From positions 448,229 to 512,228 of the forward strand of contig CAJJDO010000047.1 in assembly GCA_905183005.1 (NCBI GenBank): DNA of 64,000 nucleotides, read 5' to 3'. A model generated the notes under the pieces. That model saw nothing but the letters and a program-made list of their open reading frames with translations, did not search any database and was not told the origin of the DNA. Origin of the DNA: Paramecium pentaurelia (lineage: Eukaryota > Ciliophora > Oligohymenophorea > Peniculida > Parameciidae). The stretch's first letter is position 1. Each line of letters starts with the position of its first letter. The position numbers and the translations under genes are program-made. Positions 58,863-64,000 of this stretch are shown here, piece after piece.

Positions 58863-59136
58863 TAACTAGTATATTAAAAAAATATATATTTTCAAGTTTT
58901 AGCTATACTGTTTATTTAATAAGTTGTTAAATTATTTTCATAGATTTAATAATTCTATCTTTAATACATTTTATAAAGAAGATAAATTTAATCAATTAAT
59001 TTTATTTAATAAAAAATAATTCATTTATATATTCAATTTAATACAGTTTAATTTAGTATGTATTTTTATTAAAATTTATTGCAATATATAAATACCAAAA
59101 TAATTAGATTGCTAATATTATTAATAAATATAAATA

Positions 59137-60611
59137 ATGGTAAGATTATCTTAATCAAACCATAGCTTTGTTGTGTTTACATTGTTTGCTTTACTAATCT
59201 CTTCCTGTAATGCAATCAATCATTTGAGAGGACACATTGAGGGTATTTTTATATTAAAAACAATTAGAGCATTAAAATAAGCATTTATATTCAAGCCATT
59301 CTAAAGGGAACCCTATCACAGCTGTAATTATTGGATTCTTATGTGTTTTTGGTGCATTTGCTATGTTATGGTACAATGAGAGAAGGTTTATATTTATCAC
59401 ATAACAATAATAGATAAGCTATTACTGAATATAGATTAGAACAAGCAAAGAAATAATGTACATCAGTCAATTCAGCTGAAGTAAATCCTAATACTAATCA
59501 TTAATTGGTTCACACAAATGGTATAACTTAAACTTTAACAATATATTAGGTGAAAGTAAAACTCAAGATCTTGTAGTTGACGCTGCTTTTGGATTGTCAA
59601 TGAAAGACTGTATTAAACTAGTAAGAACAGTTGAAATGTATTAATGGGTACGAAAATCAAGAGAAGAAAATAAAAGAACTGTTTATTATTATGTTTAAGA
59701 ATGGAGTTCAACTTTCCATTCAGATTGTGGAGATGGACATTATAATGATAAATCTAAATGGATTGTAGAATAAGAGACATAAGTTAATTTGAATGTTCGC
59801 ATTGGTGCTTATTTAATAAGTAAGTCATTGGCAGAATAAACAAATGCTAATGAAAGTATTCCTATGGCTATGAATAATGCATAAGCTGTTTCAAATTTCT
59901 ATGGATATTCAAAAGGATTTTAGAATTTGTATCAATTTTATTCTTATTTATAGTGAAGCAAATGGACAATACATATATTTCTAATAAAATAGAGGAACTG
60001 TTACCATGAATGATTTGAGAGTCTCTTTTGATGCTGCAAGAACTGGTCCTACAACAGTTGTTTCTCAATAATATAATGATACTTTCACACCATTTGTTAT
60101 TCATGATAAATTTGAATAGACTTTAGCTAGAGATGAAAATTTGGAAGATATGGAATTATCATGTGCTACTTGCTGTTGTATTTGCTGTAAACTCTGTCGA
60201 GCACTTGAAAAGCCTCTCACTTAAATAGATTGGATTTTTGAATCAATCATGACGTAAAATCAAGTATTTAAAAAAAAAGCTGAAGAAAATGCATGTATTA
60301 CATTGGCATAAAGAATTGGTGGATATGTATTGATGGTAATTAATTGATGTATTTTTTAGGGAATTGGATTTTGTTTGATATTCTCCCCAATCTCTTGGTT
60401 GGTTTCATTGATCCCATTGCTTGGAAACTTCTTAGCTTCTATTACAGGATTTGTTTTCTTTTTAGTAAGTTTTATAATATCAATTCCATTTTCACTATTA
60501 ACTATAGCTTTTGCTTGGTTATTTTATCATCCAAAATATGGAATTGCATTAATTGCACTTTCTGGTTTAATAGGAGCAGGAATCTACTTTTACATCAAAA
60601 GTTAGAGTTGA
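59137..60611 (+). CDS. TMEM43: TMEM43/LUMA family membrane protein
   Basis: Multi-span protein of ER and inner nuclear membrane in animals, about 447 aa with five introns (59243-59267, 59386-59413, 59521-59549, 59929-59953, 60336-60359). After a hydrophobic start it shows the family's first TM and WNE/WYNE motif: VIIGFLCVFGAFAMLWYNER. The lumenal domain contains LVRTVEMYQWVRKSREENK and YYYVQEWSSTFHSD. A Cys-rich insert (CATCCCICCKLCRALEK) lies near residue 330. Three C-terminal TMs follow: FCLIFSPISWLVSLIPLLGN, FVFFLVSFIISIPFSLLTIA and GIALIALSGLIGAGIYFYIK. The Cys cluster may be a ciliate feature. Confidence 0.88.
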
Positions 60612-60964
60612 AATATCATCAAAAAATAATATTATAATCAAAAATTTTCTATATAATTTTATTTTTAAAAATATTAAAATGAATCATCACATTTAAGGTT
60701 AATTAGATTCTAAGAATTTTTTAATTCTATCAATATATACAGCATAATGTAATTTACTTTATAAAATCTTAATAATAATTTAAAAATATTATATTTTAGA
60801 TTTATATTTTAATCAAATAATATATACTACTACAATTAATTAAGTTGTCTATTAATTTAAAAATGAAGAAATTTGAATAATATTTATTTTTTATCCAATA
60901 AATTAAATGGATTTAATATTATAATAATTAATAAAATAAAAATAGTTAAATATTATAGTTATTA
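60612..60964. other. Convergent 3' gap
   Basis: Separates the TMEM43 stop from the stop of the minus-strand kinase. AT-rich, with short frames only; nothing recognised. Confidence 0.5.
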
Positions 60965-62664
60965 TCATTGTTGTATTTCTTAATTTTCATTTTTCTTGTA
61001 AACAATAAATTACTCTAAGTTTGCAAATTAAAGATCAGAAAGATCTTCACTAATATTTGATGTATTTTTTATTAATTATAAATTTGCAAAGTCTGTTATG
61101 GATGTTGTCTCATTTTAATTTACACCTTAAGCAGTTAATTAACTTTCACAGATAGAATATGAAAAGTAAGTATTTTTTTTATTTGATAATTTTGTTGGAC
61201 TGCATGTAAATAAAGATTACATAAGATTTGATTTATCCACTTTTGATGATAAAATATTTTAAGAGGATTTTAAAAGGATACTTCTAGATTTCTAATTATT
61301 CCTTTAATATTTGGAAGATAATCTGGGTATATTGTTTGAGATTGCTAAATTAATGTATGTTTCTGTTTCTGGTTCAATGACTCCATTATCAAACCAAGGA
61401 TGTTTTAAAGCTGCATCAGGTTAAAGTCTTAAAGATGAATCTTTTTATAGCAATTAAGATACAAGATCCTTTGCTTCTTTTGAAATTTATTTAAATAATT
61501 CATCTGGAAATGTAATTTAAGCTTCTATAATCTTTTCTATCAAATCATTTAAACTAAAATTATATTATAAATTTACTATTCTGAAATAAATGGTAATTAA
61601 CCAGATAACATTGAATATAAAATACATCCAGCACTCCACATATCAACCATCTAACTTTTTATTTAAATAAATATAAATATTACTTATAACCTTCTCCTGT
61701 AAATATTTCTGGTGCAGAGAATGCAACTGTTCCAGTATAAGTCCACATTTCAATTTTTTCTCTATCTTTTAAATCTCCAAATTCTTTATAAGCATCACTA
61801 AATTTACTCACATTAAAATCAGTTACTTTTATCTAATTTTTATCTAATATATATTTAATAATAATACTTTCAACACATAAAATATTATTTGGTTTCAAAT
61901 CTCTATGACAAATTCCATTTCTATGCATATATTCAATAGCACTTAATAATTATTTGAATAGTTCCTTAGCAAGACTTTCAGAATAATGTCCTAATGTATT
62001 AATTACTTCAAACATTTCTTTTCCTTATACTAATTCCATTACAGCATATGCTTAACTTTCAGATTAAAATCCATTATTAAAATCAATATATAATCTATGA
62101 ACTTTCACAATATTATCATGATTTAATTTTTATAGTGATTTAAATTCAATTATCATCTAAATATAATACTTAAATTACATTTCTAATAATTTCATCATCT
62201 TATGTTTATACTATTTTAACTGCATATTCCTCTTTTGTGTGTTTATTTACAATCCTTTTTACTAAACCTAAACAACCTTCTCCAAGAATTTCCATCATCT
62301 CATATTCTTAATCAAATTTCTTAATATCAGCACAAATATATAAAGAATCTAAATCACTAATTTCAACATCTAGTTTCTTGCCTAATTCCTTAAGTTCTTC
62401 CTATGAATTCTTTTCATAATATGAAGGTTTTTTTATTATTAATTACAGTCTTCCTATGTTTAAATGAAATACTATACCTTTTAGTTATTATTTAATCCTA
62501 TTTCTATTATTCTCTGCTTAATTTTATTTATCTTCTAATTCACATTTAATAAATTAAAATCTACTACAACCTTTTTTCTCAGTATTAGATAACTATGATG
62601 AAAGAAGATTTTATTCTAATAAAGTGGATTCACAAAGTGAGATTGTTGGTAATTTTTCAATCAT
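60965..62664 (-). CDS. Ser/Thr protein kinase with DFN instead of DFG
   Basis: About 541 aa with introns 62157-62178, 61655-61683 and 61554-61576. The N-terminal 120 residues lack a known domain. The kinase domain has GEGCLGLVKRIVN, YAVKIV, helix C with MIIEFKSLQKLNHDNIVKVH (Glu present), HRDLKPNN, then TDFNVSKFSD where Gly of DFG is Asn, FSAPEIF and VDMWSAGCILYSML. It ends with DSSLRLQPDAALKHPWF. This is the CAMK/SNF1-type fold. The C-terminal 160 residues are Ser/Asn-rich and have no EF hands. With Lys, catalytic Asp and metal Asp kept, activity is possible. Confidence 0.88.
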
Positions 62665-62874
62665 TATCTGGTAAAATTATTTAATTAATATAAATGACGA
62701 ATTTATTTCATAAATATTATTAATATCAATGGAAAAAAGATAAGAATTAAGTTTATAATTTATAATAGAATTAGTAGTTTAAGGATAAAATACTATCTTA
62801 TAAATTAAATAAATATTTAATGAACAAAATTCAAATTCTATATTTTAAACATTTATATTTTATAATTAAATTAC

Positions 62875-63450
62875 ATGTAGTCCACTAGATCGAATTCTGC
62901 ATAATATAGAACCTGCAACTCATAATATGGATAAGGTTGGTTATTACATTAAGGATAATAGTAAATCAAACTGAATGAAGCTCCAGTTCCTACTTATGCT
63001 GAAATCGTTAGAAGCATGCAAGTTATTAATCTAATTATGACTTTAGGATTTCAAAAGGGCTGAAAAATTGATAAAAAATAAATTAGTTGCATAACAAATT
63101 AGTTTGGAATCTGAAAAGAAAGAAACTGAAGAATAGAAACAAAGAAGAAAAATCGATAATAAAGTACCTCCAAAACCTTTTCCTGTATAAGAAGATTAAT
63201 ATAAAAAACCACCTTTGGGAATCAATGTTGGTATTATGCAGATCGAATTATTTATGTAGGTTTACCTATATATGAAACTTCTAATATGTAATATGGGTAA
63301 TTGAATCCTACTAAATTTGAATTAATTGAAAAGTATTATCCTAGAGATGCCAAATTTACTTAAGGATTTTTAGGGAGCACTTATAAATTTGATGGTTTAA
63401 ATACAAGTGTTGCTTTTTCAAAAACTCATAAAGCCTTAGATGAATACTGA
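62875..63450 (+). CDS. Small ciliary protein, PIERCE (DUF4490)-like
   Basis: About 173 aa with introns 63022-63046 (25 nt) and 63231-63259 (29 nt). The C-terminal block reads YETSNMQYGQLNPTKFELIE, YYPRDAKFTQGFLGSTYKF and DGLNTSVAFSKTH. This resembles the TSN-x-x-YG ... YP ... F ... LNT order of PIERCE1/2, microtubule inner proteins of ciliary doublets. The N-terminus MQSTRSNSAQYRTCNSQYGQ repeats the SN-x-x-Y theme. The match is by eye. The stop lies 31 bp from the convergent polymerase stop. Confidence 0.5.
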
Positions 63451-63481
63451 TTACAATTATAAAATATAAGTTACAATATAA

Positions 63482-64000
63482 TCATATAAATAATGGTTAA
63501 TTCACTTATAAAGGCAAATCAAAGTAGTCTTAAATTTTATTAGATTTAGTCAAGTATTCATAGAGCTATTTAAATTCTTCTTATATCTCTAAAAATCTAT
63601 GAGCTTTTTGAGAAATTATTTAATAATTGATAGGTGAATAAATTGTGAGAGGATTATAAGGAGGACATTATTCCAAGGTTATAAATGGATTTTATTAACT
63701 AATTTACATTTATTAAATACCCATAATTGTCAATATAAATGCCCTCTTTTAATGGATCGAATTAAGTACCATACTTCTTTAAAAAGTCAAGAAGAATTTA
63801 TTTTTTATCATTTTGAGTGTAATGTTTACACATATAGATTGCAGCTAACATTATTGATAAACAAAAAGAACTTATCCCACCTATTAAAAATAAATATAAC
63901 ATTAATTACCTGTATGAGCATCATTTAAATTTTTTGATTTAACTAAATGTTTTAGAATTAACATAATATCTCTATACCAAACAAATCTACTAACCCAATC
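63482..64000 (-). CDS. Non-canonical poly(A) polymerase (Trf4/PAPD5-like), 3' part
   Basis: Partial: the 5' end lies beyond position 64000. Introns 63881-63909 and 63699-63720. The visible part begins at WYRDIMLILKHLVKSKNLND and runs into AHTGGISSFCLSIMLAAIYM, the PAP-central helices of Trf4/5-type nucleotidyltransferases, where the T-G-G-I-S-S motif contacts the base. The PAP-associated domain follows: LLDFLKKYGTQFDPLKEGI and CPPYNPLTIYSPINYQIIS, with the final helix HRFLEIQEEFKQLYEYLT. The catalytic Asp triad must lie in the missing upstream part. Such enzymes add short tails for RNA decay in TRAMP or stabilise mRNAs. Confidence 0.85.

Overview
The window looks like ciliate macronuclear DNA, most probably Paramecium. 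It is very AT-rich. Long reading frames stay open only if TAA and TAG are read as glutamine and TGA is the sole stop. Genes are cut by tiny GT...AG introns, mostly 22-31 nt. A trichocyst-matrix-protein-like gene (3479-4670) and many ciliary genes fit this. I read the genes by eye with this code. For nearly every spliced gene the exon total is a multiple of three and the frame runs from ATG to TGA. Exceptions and open points are stated in each entry.

Layout: 1-0.8 kb unresolved; 0.8-6.2 kb mitochondrial uL11 (-), CRAL-TRIO protein (+), trichocyst matrix protein (+), SHIPPO protein (+); 6.5-12 kb small acylated protein (-), ABHD17-like hydrolase (-), MINDY deubiquitinase (+), Myb protein (-); 12.5-21.8 kb tail-anchored protein (-), kinase (+), ciliate membrane protein (-), ABHD1/3-type lipase (-), FACT subunit Pob3 (+), coiled-coil protein (+), MGC protein (-); 22.2-32.6 kb BT1 transporter (-), small ORFs, PX sorting nexin (-), Rab (+), Asf1 (-), cytidine deaminase (-), MFS transporter (-); 32.9-45.4 kb multi-pass protein (-), B-box coiled coil (-), DHHC enzyme (-), ANTH-like protein (+), ribosomal eS6 (-), sterol-desaturase-family enzyme (+), MGC protein (+), cyclic-nucleotide phosphodiesterase (-), two unknown proteins (-); 45.5-49.5 kb two small Cys-rich secreted proteins around a RING/TRAF protein (-) and a WD-like protein (+); 50.5-64 kb EF-hand, AT-hook, MORN and TPH proteins (+), CXC protein (-), Tom40 (+), TMEM43 (+), kinase (-), PIERCE-like protein (+), and the 3' part of a non-canonical poly(A) polymerase (-).

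How genes relate: neighbours are mostly housekeeping genes with no operon logic, but several themes recur. Chromatin: Pob3, Asf1, Myb, CXC, AT-hook. Cilium/cortex: SHIPPO, TPH, PIERCE-like, EF-hand, MORN. Protein lipidation: a DHHC transferase, an ABHD17-like (depalmitoylase family) hydrolase, four MG...C proteins, a CAAX protein and a Rab. The most striking physical trait is compactness: divergent start codons 8-23 bp apart, one convergent pair whose stop codons abut in TGATCA, and tandem pairs with 8 bp or no spacer. I see no rRNA, tRNA, CRISPR array or clear transposon. I found no strong evidence for a wholly new multi-gene system; the best leads are in the findings.
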